Numbered from the stretch's first letter, positions 9,008-18,025 are shown. The stretch: 64,000 nucleotides of DNA from Heracleum sosnowskyi (GCA_030848705.1 CM061238.1:79570685-79634684); one strand, 5' to 3'. Translations and numbers: made by a program. The notes: generated by a model from the sequence alone, not told the origin.

Positions 9008-10402
9008 TTAATTTGGTGGAGATAGTTCAAGATTGATATCAAGAGAATGGGACTGTAACCCCAGAGTTATGATAGGGGTTACATCAAATTGAATTTGTGA
9101 AACTGGAAGTGTTGCTTCCAGTGTGTGTGCACCCTGTGAAACCTGGGATTTTTGCTTTACTCTTCTTTGGTACTGGGAAATTGTAGACTGTGGGCTTACA
9201 GTGTCCCTTGCCCTCTTGGACTGTGCTCTTGGTGGAGAGCTTGTTCCAATAATTACATCCTTTTGGGAGGATGCAATTAGACTTGTGCTTAAATCCATTT
9301 TACTCATTGTGCCTTGTTGGGAAGACACAATGGGGCTAGGCTGGGAAACACTTACCTCACCTTCCTTATTCTTGGGGTTTCTTTGACTTTCACCCCTTCC
9401 CTCACCTCTCACAACTCCAGACTCACTCCCCTTAGGTTGTGTGGTAGTTTTTACAACAGGTGCCTTTTGAGAAGCACCTGAGGTTGGCTTGGAGGATTTC
9501 TTTGATTTTGGTTTTGTTGCTGGGGCAGGAGCCTGTTGGGTCACAGCTACAGACTCCATAGCAACTGGGTTGGATGAGACAATGGAAGTAACAGCTATAC
9601 TAACAGGGATAGCAGTAGTTACCTCAATGATTGGCAGATACACCACTGGAACATCACCATTGTGGTTCAGCCTCAGTATGTCTGTCAATACTCTCTTCTC
9701 TTGCACAAAGCACTCAAACCTGGCAGTAGGGTTCGAGATAACTAATGGTGCTGGACTAACATGATTAGCCAGCATCATCAGAAACCTTGCATAATAGATA
9801 TTTTTCTTCCTATTTGCCTTATCACCCAACTTAGCACCAATTTCATACATAAGTTGGGTGCTAAAGTTGTAATATCTATCATTTAGAAGCATGATTAGGA
9901 GAATTAACATAGAGTTAGTTAATGCATCAAAATTACTAATCTTTCCAGAAAAGACCTTAATGAATGCATCAGCTAAATAGCTGTATTCCCTAACCAAACC
10001 TCTCCTAATTATCTTACCCAAGTTATCAGTAGGCAAAGAGTAGTTTATAGAATTTAGCACGATAGTTATTTCAATGTTAGTAGGCAAAGCATCACAGTTA
10101 TTATCAGGAATATGTAAACATGCTTGCAAAACATCAGAATTAACTATGTACTCATTACCTTGAAGAGTGAATTGCAGTGTGCAGTTTGTTCCACTATACT
10201 CACATGAGGTCCAAATCTCCTCGATTATTTCATTGTAGAGTGGTGTAGAGTGAAACATCGCATAGCTCAACTTACAGTTCCTCATGAAGTCCATCATCTT
10301 GAAAAAGATGTTGTTCAGACTCTCCTTAACAACAAATGGAATAGAATTGTTCTTCTCATAGATGAACCCACCAGCAGACATAAGCTTGACTATGGGTGCC
10401 AT
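9008..10402 (-). CDS. Extra ORF downstream of pol, first part (464 aa)
   Basis: Starts at an ATG (10402) about 540 bp beyond the end of pol and stops at TAA 9008-9010. The first 250 residues look like a folded, mostly helical domain (MAPIVKLMSAGGFIYEKN... to FECFVQEKRVLTDILRLNHN). The remainder is low-complexity and rich in Ser, Pro, Thr and Lys, with a basic patch PKSKKSSKPTSG. One hydrophobic run (MLILLIMLL, about residue 165) is too short for a confident membrane span. The reading frame continues past the stop into the 1,009-codon ORF. I do not recognise the family beyond its position after pol in a Sirevirus-like element. It may be made from an internal promoter or a spliced RNA; a TATAAAT sequence on the minus strand lies at 10614-10620. 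Confidence 0.65.
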   Translation of the reverse strand: MAPIVKLMSAGGFIYEKNNSIPFVVKESLNNIFFKMMDFMRNCKLSYAMFHSTPLYNEIIEEIWTSCEYSGTNCTLQFTLQGNEYIVNSDVLQACLHIPDNNCDALPTNIEITIVLNSINYSLPTDNLGKIIRRGLVREYSYLADAFIKVFSGKISNFDALTNSMLILLIMLLNDRYYNFSTQLMYEIGAKLGDKANRKKNIYYARFLMMLANHVSPAPLVISNPTARFECFVQEKRVLTDILRLNHNGDVPVVYLPIIEVTTAIPVSIAVTSIVSSNPVAMESVAVTQQAPAPATKPKSKKSSKPTSGASQKAPVVKTTTQPKGSESGVVRGEGRGESQRNPKNKEGEVSVSQPSPIVSSQQGTMSKMDLSTSLIASSQKDVIIGTSSPPRAQSKRARDTVSPQSTISQYQRRVKQKSQVSQGAHTLEATLPVSQIQFDVTPIITLGLQSHSLDINLELSPPN

Positions 10403-10689
10403 TGTTGAGTGAGGAAAAGCTTCGAGCTGTATTGCTTGTTAGAGAGAAGAAGATAGAAAAACTTTTGGAATTTTTGAGAACAGGTAGAAATGAAATAAAG
10501 AAATTGAAATTTCTTAAATACTCCCCCAAAAATTCTCAGAAATTAAGTCCAATAATTAATCTAAATTACCTGATTGGCTTAAAAAGTAACCGTTAGAATT
10601 AAATATTACCACGATTTATACTTACAGGGGTGTATGCATAGATCGTGATAAAGAACGTGCAATTTCAATGGTTCAGATTAAAAAGCGCT

Positions 10690-10830
10690 ACATCAACGAA
10701 TCAGAATTGGGCATTTTAGGTCCCTTCTATTTCGTTGATAAAGCTGCGTTTCGTTGATATAAAAGAGCTATCAACGAAACACCCAGAAAAATGCTAAGAC
10801 TATCAACGAAATGGTGCGTTTCGTTGACAT
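10690..10830. promoter_or_regulatory. CGTTGA-motif cluster between pol and the extra ORFs
   Basis: Six copies in about 140 bp, three TCAACGAA (10693, 10771, 10803) and three TTCGTTGA (10731, 10750, 10820), arranged partly as inverted pairs. The cluster lies 290-430 bp upstream of the ATG at 10402 and 70-210 bp upstream of a TATAAAT box. It resembles the U3 clusters, so I infer a possible internal promoter for the extra ORFs. Confidence 0.4.
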
Positions 10831-10938
10831 AGTAATTTTGACTTAGACAAAATTTCACCTTTTCCTGAGAAAATCAATTCACAGAAAAATTATAGCAAAT
10901 TCCTGGCTGCATTTTAACTTGCAAAAATCTCAAAATAA

Positions 10939-11298
10939 TTAAGAGAAATTTAGCATACCTAGCTCACTTACTAATCTTGAGAATGTGGATTCATCAAGTG
11001 GCTTGGTAAAGATGTCTGCAAGTTGTTGTTCACTTGGAACAAAATGTAACTCCACAGTACCATTCATAACATGTTCTCTAATAAAGTGGTACTTGATGTC
11101 AATGTGCTTGGTCCTTGAATGCTGCACTGGATTCTCAGTAATGGCAATGGCACTAGTGTTGTCACAGAAAATAGGAATTTTCTCAACTCTTAATCCATAA
11201 TCAAGTAGTTGGTTTTTCATCCATAAAATCTGTGCACATTCCAGTTGTGCTTTTCCTGTCAATTTTACATCCTGCATAATCTGCATCTGAATAACCAA
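10939..11298 (-). pseudogene. Detached RNase H C-terminal part of pol
   Basis: This frame carries the C-terminal part of a copia RNase H: CDNTSAI, PVQHSRTKHIDIKYHFIRE and EQQLADIFTKPLD. It is in a different frame from the upstream pol ORF, with which it overlaps at 11201-11298. The central block with the EAEY-type catalytic Glu is missing, which points to an internal deletion that also shifted the frame. The homologous part begins about residue 20 (AQILWMKNQLLDYG). The product could not supply a complete RNase H. Confidence 0.8.
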
Positions 11299-14158
11299 TT
11301 AGTTCAAAACCAGATTCTCTAGGATACCAAATGCCAAGGTTTGGTGTTCCTTTGAGATATCTGAAAATTCTTTTAATAGCAACTAAATGGGATTCCCTAG
11401 GATCAGCCTGAAATCTAGCACATAGACATGTAGCAAACATAATATCAGGTCTACTAGCTGTTAAATATAAAAGTGAGCCAACCATGCCTCTGTAACTTGA
11501 AATGTCCACAGATTTTTCCTTAGTATTCAATTCAAGTTTGGTGGCAGTAGGCATGGGTGTTTTGGCAGGAGAGCATTCCATTAAGTTAAACCTCTTTAAC
11601 AAATCATTAATGTACTTGGTTTGACTAATGAAAATGCCTTCATTAACTTGCTTTACTTGAAGACCAAGAAAATAAGTTAACTCTCCCATCATGCTCATTT
11701 CATACTTACTTTGCATAAGCTTGGCAAACTTTTGACAAAGTTTTTCATCTGTAGACCCAAAAATTATGTCATCTACATAAATTTGAACAAGTATTGTAGA
11801 GCCATTCACAATCCTATGAAAAAGAGTTTTATCTACAGTACCTCTAGTGAAGTGATTCTCAAGAAGGAACTGCGACAATGTGTCATACCAGGCTCTAGGT
11901 GCTTGTTTCAAACCATAGAGTGCTTTGAGGAGAAAGTACACATACTCTGGAAAATCATCATCTTCAAAGCCAGGAGGTTGACTCACATACACCTCCTCTT
12001 CCAGTTCCCCATTCAGAAAAGCACTCTTCACATCCATTTGAAAGACCTTGAAATTGGCATGGGCTGCATAGGCTAGGAAAATCCTTATTGCTTTTAGTCT
12101 TGCAACAGGAGCAAAGGTTTCATCAAAATCAATTCCATCTTCCTGTGAGTAGCCCTTTGCAACCAATCTAGCTTTGTTCTTTGTGACTATGCCATTTTCA
12201 TCCATCTTGTTTCTGAACACCCATTTTGTGCCTATTACACTCCTGTCTTTAGGCTTGGGCACCAGCTTCCAAACATTGTTCCTCTCGAATTGGTTTAGCT
12301 CCTCTTGCATAGCCAAAACCCAATCTGGATCTAGAAGTGCATCCTCAACTTTCTTTGGCTCTTCTTGAGACAGAAAGCTACTATATAGACATTCCTCTTG
12401 AGTTGCTCTTCTAGTTTGAACTTTTGAAGAAACATCACCTATAATTAGTTCAAAGGGATGATCTTTAGTCCATTTTCTTGAGGGAGGTAGATTTGCTCTT
12501 GAAGAAGTAGCTTCATGATCATGATTGCCTTGCTTAGATATTTGTCCTTGAGAAACTCCCCCTGAGTTTGTTGTCCCTAATTGATCACTCCTGGAAGCAT
12601 TTCTGTGACTGTCAACGGAATGTCCATTTTGACTGTCAACGAAACGCTCATTCTGACTGTCAACGAAATGACCATTTGGTCTACTAGCAGCTATTCTTTT
12701 CAATCTTAATGCAGCAATTTCATCTTCACTGCTGCTTTCATCTGTGCTAGATACAACAACTTTGGACTGTTTCTCAATAGTCTTATCATGATCCATTTGT
12801 TCTCCTTCCTCATTCTCAAAAGAGAGACTTTCATGGAAACCTTCATCACAGAGACCCTGAATTTTGAGATCATCAAAAACAACATGTACAGATTCCATAA
12901 CAATGTTGGTTCTGAGATTGTAGACTCTGTAGGCTTTCCCTGCTGCATAACCCACAAATATTGCTTCATCTGCCTTTGCTTCAAATTTCCCCAAGTGCTC
13001 AGCTTGATTTCTCAGAACAAAACACTTGCAACCAAAGACATGAAGAAAATCCAATAGTGGTTTCTTTCTTTTGAGTAGTTGATAAGGTGTCATTCCCTTG
13101 GCCTGATTAATCAAAGAAATATTTTGAGTGAAGCAAGCTGTGTTGACTGCCTCAGCCCAAAAATAAGTAGGTAACTTTGATTCATCTAGCATTGTCCTTG
13201 CAGCTTCAATAAGTGTTCTGTTTTTCCTTTCAACTACACCATTTTGCTGTGGTGTCCTTGCTGCTGAAAACTCATGCAATATACCATTTTCTTCACAGAA
13301 CACTTTCATGCTTGAATTCTTGAATTCTGTCCCATTGTCACTCCTAATTCTTCTCACTTTGAAATCAGGATGATTGCTTACCATCTTGATGTGATTGATA
13401 ATGATTTCACTTGCCTCATCTTTGGAGTGCAAAAAGAAAGTCCATGTAAATCTAGAAAAATCATCAACAATCACAAGACAGTACTTCTTCTTTGAAATTG
13501 ACATGACATTTACAGGGCCAAATAAATCCATGTGGAGCAACTCAAGCTGTTGAACAATTGATGACTCTGTCTTGCTTTTGAATGATGCCTTCTTTTGTTT
13601 CCCTTTTTGACAGGCATCACACAAACCATCCTTGGAGAATTCTACCTGTGGAATTCCTCTAGCAAGATCTTTCCTTACCAAATCATTCATGACTTTGAAA
13701 TTCAGATGAGATAATTTCTTGTGCCACAGCCAACTTTCATTCTTGCTTGCCTTGCTGAAAAGACATGTGATGGTGTCTGGACGTGTGCTGCTAAAGTCAG
13801 CAATGTACACGTTCCCTCTTCTGAATCCAGTCATGACCACATTGTTGTTTCCTACCTTAGAAACAACACAGGCTTCTTTTGAAAAAGTAACTAAAAATCC
13901 TTTGTCACAAAGTTGGCTGATACTAAGCAGGTTGTGCTTAAGACCATCCACCAATGCAACCTCATCAATGATGACATTCTCTTTTGAAATCAAGCCATAT
14001 CCCTTTGTGTAGCCTTTGCTGTCATCTCCAAAAGCAATACAAGGGCCAGCTTTTTCCTGAAACTCTATGAGCAGGGTGGAATCACCAGTCATGTGTCTTG
14101 AACAACCACTATCCAAGTACCAAAGATTCCTTTTGTCTCCATGCACACAACAAACCAA
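11201..14158 (-). CDS. Pol of the Sirevirus-like element (protease, integrase, RT; RNase H truncated)
   Basis: A 985-codon frame in copia order. The protease motif WYLDSGCSRHMTG is at about residues 13-25. The integrase zinc finger follows (WHKKLSHLNF...CDACQKGKQ, about 145-187), then the DD-E core with Asp in MDLFGPV, Asp in RSDNGTEF and Glu in PQQNGVVERKNRT. RT carries FQMDVKSAFLNGE and the YVDD box (about residue 790). RNase H begins with GYSDADYAGC at about 955 and is cut off shortly after by the deletion and frameshift. The apparent start codon is TTG; the frame is open upstream into the gag end, shifted by one base, so pol is either reached by frameshifting or disconnected by mutation. 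A linker near 12600-12680 holds a FVDSQN-type repeat encoded by CGTTGA-motif copies. Confidence 0.9.
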   Translation of the reverse strand: MVCCVHGDKRNLWYLDSGCSRHMTGDSTLLIEFQEKAGPCIAFGDDSKGYTKGYGLISKENVIIDEVALVDGLKHNLLSISQLCDKGFLVTFSKEACVVSKVGNNNVVMTGFRRGNVYIADFSSTRPDTITCLFSKASKNESWLWHKKLSHLNFKVMNDLVRKDLARGIPQVEFSKDGLCDACQKGKQKKASFKSKTESSIVQQLELLHMDLFGPVNVMSISKKKYCLVIVDDFSRFTWTFFLHSKDEASEIIINHIKMVSNHPDFKVRRIRSDNGTEFKNSSMKVFCEENGILHEFSAARTPQQNGVVERKNRTLIEAARTMLDESKLPTYFWAEAVNTACFTQNISLINQAKGMTPYQLLKRKKPLLDFLHVFGCKCFVLRNQAEHLGKFEAKADEAIFVGYAAGKAYRVYNLRTNIVMESVHVVFDDLKIQGLCDEGFHESLSFENEEGEQMDHDKTIEKQSKVVVSSTDESSSEDEIAALRLKRIAASRPNGHFVDSQNERFVDSQNGHSVDSHRNASRSDQLGTTNSGGVSQGQISKQGNHDHEATSSRANLPPSRKWTKDHPFELIIGDVSSKVQTRRATQEECLYSSFLSQEEPKKVEDALLDPDWVLAMQEELNQFERNNVWKLVPKPKDRSVIGTKWVFRNKMDENGIVTKNKARLVAKGYSQEDGIDFDETFAPVARLKAIRIFLAYAAHANFKVFQMDVKSAFLNGELEEEVYVSQPPGFEDDDFPEYVYFLLKALYGLKQAPRAWYDTLSQFLLENHFTRGTVDKTLFHRIVNGSTILVQIYVDDIIFGSTDEKLCQKFAKLMQSKYEMSMMGELTYFLGLQVKQVNEGIFISQTKYINDLLKRFNLMECSPAKTPMPTATKLELNTKEKSVDISSYRGMVGSLLYLTASRPDIMFATCLCARFQADPRESHLVAIKRIFRYLKGTPNLGIWYPRESGFELIGYSDADYAGCKIDRKSTTGMCTDFMDEKPTT
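12608..12670. repeat. In-frame tandem repeat carrying CGTTGA motifs, pol linker
   Basis: Three tandem units of about 24-27 bp, each beginning GACTGTCAACG (copies near 12611, 12635 and 12658). On the minus strand they encode repeats of the FVDSQN type in the variable linker between integrase and RT. Here the dispersed motif has been accommodated in protein-coding sequence. Confidence 0.75.
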
Positions 14159-14159
14159 A

Positions 14160-16589
14160 TCAAGTTGATTTTGGTACCCAAGTTTCCTTGGGTCCTGTCT
14201 TGTTAGCCTTTGATTTCCTTCTCAGATCATTTTTCACTTGTGTTGATCTTTGAGGGTTGCTCACAGTTTCATTCTCAGCATGCATAGATGGAGGAACAAA
14301 CATGTTATTCCATGGCATTTGTGGCATGTTAAACATATTCATGTAAGGGTTAGGCACAAATGACATACCAGCATATGGATTTTGATACTGTGCATATGGA
14401 GCAAACATGTTAGGCATAACAGGCATTGCAGGTATAGAATCATTCAATGTAGACTTAGGCATTTTCACATTAGCAGGTTTCTTAACAGACTTGCAATTAG
14501 CAGATAGATGATTAACACTACCACAATTAACACATGTCTTTCTAGGTGCATATTTATCAGGTGTGTAATTGTTGTGCTTGTTAATCCCTACTTTTCCGTT
14601 TCTGTTATTCTTTTTGTTACCTTTAGTCTCAACTTGAACTTTCTCTAACTTGTCTTTCAATTGCTTGTTAGACAAGTGACCTACATTAGCTCTTTCAACA
14701 GGCTTCTCAACTTTCTTTGATTTACTAGACTCACCTTGAACAAAGTTCTTGGTGACAGGACCATACTTTTCATTAAGTCTAGTGAGTTCTACTTTCTTTT
14801 TCTCTGTCAACGAAATAGCATGATCGGTTGATAGTTCATCTGTCAACGAAACATTGCATTCCGTTGACGTATCAACCTTCAACAAATGATCATTGTTGTT
14901 TGTTGACTCTGATTCTGATTCTAAGGTTTCAACAGCATACCCTAGTTTCTCCTTGTTCTTTTTCCATGATTGCTCACAGAAAGATTCCGCACCTTGAACA
15001 TTAATGATGTTGCTAGCAACATTCCTGGAATCTTTCCGTTTTGCAATCACACTCTGTTCTATCTCTAGTTGTGTTTTAAGAATTTCTTCCCTCTTCAATA
15101 CTTTCTCAAGTTCCAGCTTAGCATCCCTACTAACACATCTCATTTTCTCAAACTCAATGAGCTGTGCTTCTAACATGGCATTTCTATCACTTAAGAGCAG
15201 ATTTGATTCTTTAATCCTTGAATTCTCCTTGGTAAGTGATTTAAGAGTAACACGCAAATTATATAGTACAGTAGACATTTCATTTACTGCACTATCGCAT
15301 TCCTCTTTAGAAAGCTCAGAAAGATTAGTAATTGTTACCTGGTTGCTTGAGGAGCTTGCTTCCTGCTCATGATTGTTAGCCATAAGAGCCAAGTTGACAT
15401 ACTCAACATCATCATCAGAATCTTCACCATTACCAGCCCAATCATACTCCTGAGACATGAAAGCCTTTTCTTTTTGCTTGAGAAGTTCAAAGTATTTCTT
15501 TTTATAATCAACAGGCTCAAATTTCCTGTTGCCCTTCTCAATCTTGGGCTTTCTGCAGTCTCCAGCAAAGTGACCAAGCATTCCACAATTGAAACATTTA
15601 GATTTAGACTTTTCAATCCAGTTACTTTTGTTAGGTTGAAAGTCTCTCCTTGGTGGCCTTGCTTCTGAGTTTCTCTTGAACTTGAACTTAGAGAATTTTC
15701 TTGACAGAAAAGCAATGTGTTCATCAATCTCATCTAAGTCATCCAAGTTGGCTGGTTCTGATTCTTCTTCCTCTGTCATCTTGCCTTTTCCCTTGCTAAC
15801 ATCACTTCTACAACTAGCTCGACTAGTTGTGGCTTTTGCAACTTCCTCATTGTCATCTTCCAGTTGGTTCACAGATGCAATCAATGCAATAGATCCACCC
15901 TTCTTCTGTACCTTCTCAATTTCTTCATCTTGCTCCATTTCCAACTCATATGTCTTTAATGTTCCATACAGCCTTTCAAGAGTGTAATCTTTGTACTCTT
16001 GAGTGTTTCTTAGAGAAACAGTCATAGGCTTCCATTCTTTTGGAAGAGCTCTTAGAAATTTAAGGTTTGAATCCTTAGTTTGGTAGATTCTCCCATACAA
16101 CTTTAATCCATTCAGAAGCTTTTGAAACCTACTAAACGTGTCATTTAGGGTTTCACCAGCTTTAAAGTGAAAGTGCTCATATTGTTGTATAAGGAGTTGC
16201 ATTTTGTTCTCCCTTACTTGCTCAGTTCCTTCAGATAGTGTTCTGACAGTGTCCCATACTTCTTTGGAGGTTGTACAGTTTATGACATTGTCAAACATCT
16301 CTTGCTCCAAACCATTAAACAGAATGTTCATGGTTCTTTTATCTTTATGGACTTCTGCAACATCTTCAATAGTCCATTCTGAGACAAGTTTTGGAATTTC
16401 CACATCAGGAGCATCATCTGGCAGTCCAACTCTAGATGCAAACTTCATGGGAACGTGTGGACCTTTCTCAATGCAGTCTACATACCTCTCGTCCATAGAC
16501 ATGAGATGTAAATGCATCTTTACTTTCCAGTGAAAGTAATTGTCCTTATCAAGAACTGGTATCTTCACACCTGCATCCTTCTTCACCAT
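14160..16589 (-). CDS. Gag of the Sirevirus-like element (809 aa)
   Basis: Starts at ATG 16589, 64 bp inside the 5' LTR and in good context (ACCATGG on minus). The N-terminal about 230 residues match the copia Gag (UBN2-type) layout, with FHWKVKMHLHLMSMDERYVD near the start. A first CCHC knuckle, CFNCGMLGHFAGDC, is at about 332-345. Coiled-coil sequence follows (about 430-520) and a second knuckle, CVNCGSVNHLSANC, is at about 686-699. Long Gag proteins with such C-terminal extensions are typical of Sireviruses. It stops at TGA 14160-14162; the pol frame lies one base out and overlaps the end. Three CGTTGA motifs and a degenerate copy sit in its coding sequence near 14805-14865. It would assemble the cytoplasmic virus-like particle and bind the element RNA. 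Confidence 0.9.
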   Translation of the reverse strand: MVKKDAGVKIPVLDKDNYFHWKVKMHLHLMSMDERYVDCIEKGPHVPMKFASRVGLPDDAPDVEIPKLVSEWTIEDVAEVHKDKRTMNILFNGLEQEMFDNVINCTTSKEVWDTVRTLSEGTEQVRENKMQLLIQQYEHFHFKAGETLNDTFSRFQKLLNGLKLYGRIYQTKDSNLKFLRALPKEWKPMTVSLRNTQEYKDYTLERLYGTLKTYELEMEQDEEIEKVQKKGGSIALIASVNQLEDDNEEVAKATTSRASCRSDVSKGKGKMTEEEESEPANLDDLDEIDEHIAFLSRKFSKFKFKRNSEARPPRRDFQPNKSNWIEKSKSKCFNCGMLGHFAGDCRKPKIEKGNRKFEPVDYKKKYFELLKQKEKAFMSQEYDWAGNGEDSDDDVEYVNLALMANNHEQEASSSSNQVTITNLSELSKEECDSAVNEMSTVLYNLRVTLKSLTKENSRIKESNLLLSDRNAMLEAQLIEFEKMRCVSRDAKLELEKVLKREEILKTQLEIEQSVIAKRKDSRNVASNIINVQGAESFCEQSWKKNKEKLGYAVETLESESESTNNNDHLLKVDTSTECNVSLTDELSTDHAISLTEKKKVELTRLNEKYGPVTKNFVQGESSKSKKVEKPVERANVGHLSNKQLKDKLEKVQVETKGNKKNNRNGKVGINKHNNYTPDKYAPRKTCVNCGSVNHLSANCKSVKKPANVKMPKSTLNDSIPAMPVMPNMFAPYAQYQNPYAGMSFVPNPYMNMFNMPQMPWNNMFVPPSMHAENETVSNPQRSTQVKNDLRRKSKANKTGPKETWVPKST

Positions 16590-16638
16590 GGTTTCTATTT
16601 TGGTCTTGATCTTTAAACTTCTTGTATGTTAGAAGCTT

Positions 16639-16650
16639 GCTCTGATACCA
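16639..16650 (-). other. Primer-binding site (initiator Met tRNA)
   Basis: On the minus strand TGGTATCAGAGC lies two bases inside the 5' LTR. It is the standard copia complement to the 3' end of initiator methionine tRNA. A second copy sits outside the 3' LTR at 4759-4770. Confidence 0.9.
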
Positions 16651-16652
16651 AT

Positions 16653-17648
16653 TGTTAATCCCAAATGACCTAACAGAATTGTAGATGGGGGGTTGAATAC
16701 AATTCTTGATATTTTCTTAAACTTAAAACACTTATAAATAAAACTGAACTGAATAAGTAAAAACACAAGATATAAATAATTCAGTTGGATTGTTTGATGA
16801 TCCAACTGAAGTGTTTTTATTTTGGAAATAATCTGTGATACAAATGTACACAGCTGCTCAGTTACTAGATTTGTAGAGAAGAAATGCTCTCAAAAATAGC
16901 TAATACAATCTATTTGTTTTTCTTCTCTTGTTTCTATTTTAACTGCTACACTTGGTTATATATTCCCAAGTTTACAATACTATTTTTGGTTACACTTAAG
17001 TACACTAAAGATAACCGCCAGTAGCTTGCTTTTCATTCCTTTTGTCCAGTGGTCCTTGGAGATCCTTGTCTTTTGTCTTCATGCTTATTCTGATCCCACT
17101 CAAGAACCCAATTGGGAATTGGAATGTTTCCTTATTTCCAGTGACCATTTTAATGGCTCCCAATGCAAATGCACACTTCTACATCTCCTTTTGATCTGTC
17201 AGAAAGCTGTCACTATCACTTTGTCAACTATACAGAAGAGCAATAATGATCCGTTGATGGCAGGAGAATGTATTTCGTTGATAGCTTTATTTTTCATTCC
17301 GTTGATGGTGTATCCTTGTTTCGTTGATAGAGTAATCTTCATACCGTTGACATGTTCTTCACTTAGGCAAAATTACAAGGCATGATATACTTACAATTAA
17401 CCAACCTATTTTGCCTATCTAGTACTTAGTCAACATGACTTAGGAAACCTATCTAATACATACATCAAATGCATATCAAACTGTGAAGTATTGTACAGTG
17501 CAATTGCTACAACACTCATTCCGTTGATCAGCTTCCTGTCAACGAAACACTGCAGAGCATGCCATTCCGTTGACAGTTACAAAATGACTTAATACAAAAT
17601 CTACTAAGTGTTTTTATAATTATCATCAAGAACAACATATTCCTAACA
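16653..17648 (-). repeat. 5' LTR of the Sirevirus-like element
   Basis: 996 bp, TGTTAGG...TTAACA on the minus strand, bordered outside by the TSD AGAAT. The TATA box (TATATAACC on minus) is near 16954-16962. U3 carries the same eight CGTTGA motifs as the other LTR (17251-17575). An open frame of about 119 codons on the plus strand occurs in both LTRs and is treated as chance. Confidence 0.9.
17251..17575. promoter_or_regulatory. CGTTGA-motif cluster in U3 of the 5' LTR
   Basis: Eight copies, at about 17251, 17275, 17298, 17320, 17343, 17519, 17537 and 17565. They lie 290-620 bp upstream of the 5' LTR TATA box. Being in the promoter-proximal LTR, this copy of the cluster would act on the genomic transcript if it is functional. 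Confidence 0.5.
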
Positions 17649-17653
17649 AGAAT

Positions 17654-18025
17654 TGTTCGTGATATTTTTGGAGAATGGGAGATTTTATTTAGGAAAAATA
17701 GAAAAGTAGAAATTTTAGTTAGAAAATATAAAAAAAGAATATACACTTTGGCTAAAAATAGTAATGAGTTAGTTATTAGCAATTATAACCTTATTACGTT
17801 ATTTTATTAAATGAAACTGCGTGCGATATTTTTGGAAAATGAGATGTTTTAGTTAGAAAAAACATAAAAAATATTATATATAATAATTTTAATATTTTAT
17901 CTAACGGTTCTCATCGATTTGATCAGAAATATCTAACGGTTATGAATGGAGTGACCAGACTACAAAAACTTTCACGACCAGACTACAAAACTTTCAATGT
18001 TTCGTCTTTAATATAATAGTATAGA
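17654..18025 (-). mobile_element. Right part of the split Helitron copy, with its 5' end
   Basis: Continues the Helitron interrupted at 4677: GTTCGTGATATTTTTGGAG units, then TTTCGTCTTTAATATAATAG and the terminus TCTATACTATT on the minus strand at 18025. Together with 4486-4677 it forms one copy into which the Sirevirus-like element inserted. A short AACTTTCA-type repeat (CGACCAGACTACAAAA) occurs just inside the end. Confidence 0.6.

Larger units (their letters stand above)
4678..17648 (-). mobile_element. Sirevirus-like Ty1/copia retrotransposon, 12.97 kb
   Basis: Complete insertion flanked by the 5-bp TSD AGAAT (4673-4677 and 17649-17653). Order on the minus strand: 5' LTR, Met-tRNA primer-binding site, gag, pol in copia order (protease, integrase, RT, RNase H), spacer, two further ORFs, polypurine tract, 3' LTR, then an extra 95-bp stub. 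The long two-knuckle Gag, kb-sized LTRs and extra ORFs downstream of pol point to the Sirevirus lineage. The LTRs differ at only a handful of positions by eye, so insertion is recent. The element is defective: RNase H is broken by a deletion and the downstream frame contains a stop. Confidence 0.9.
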
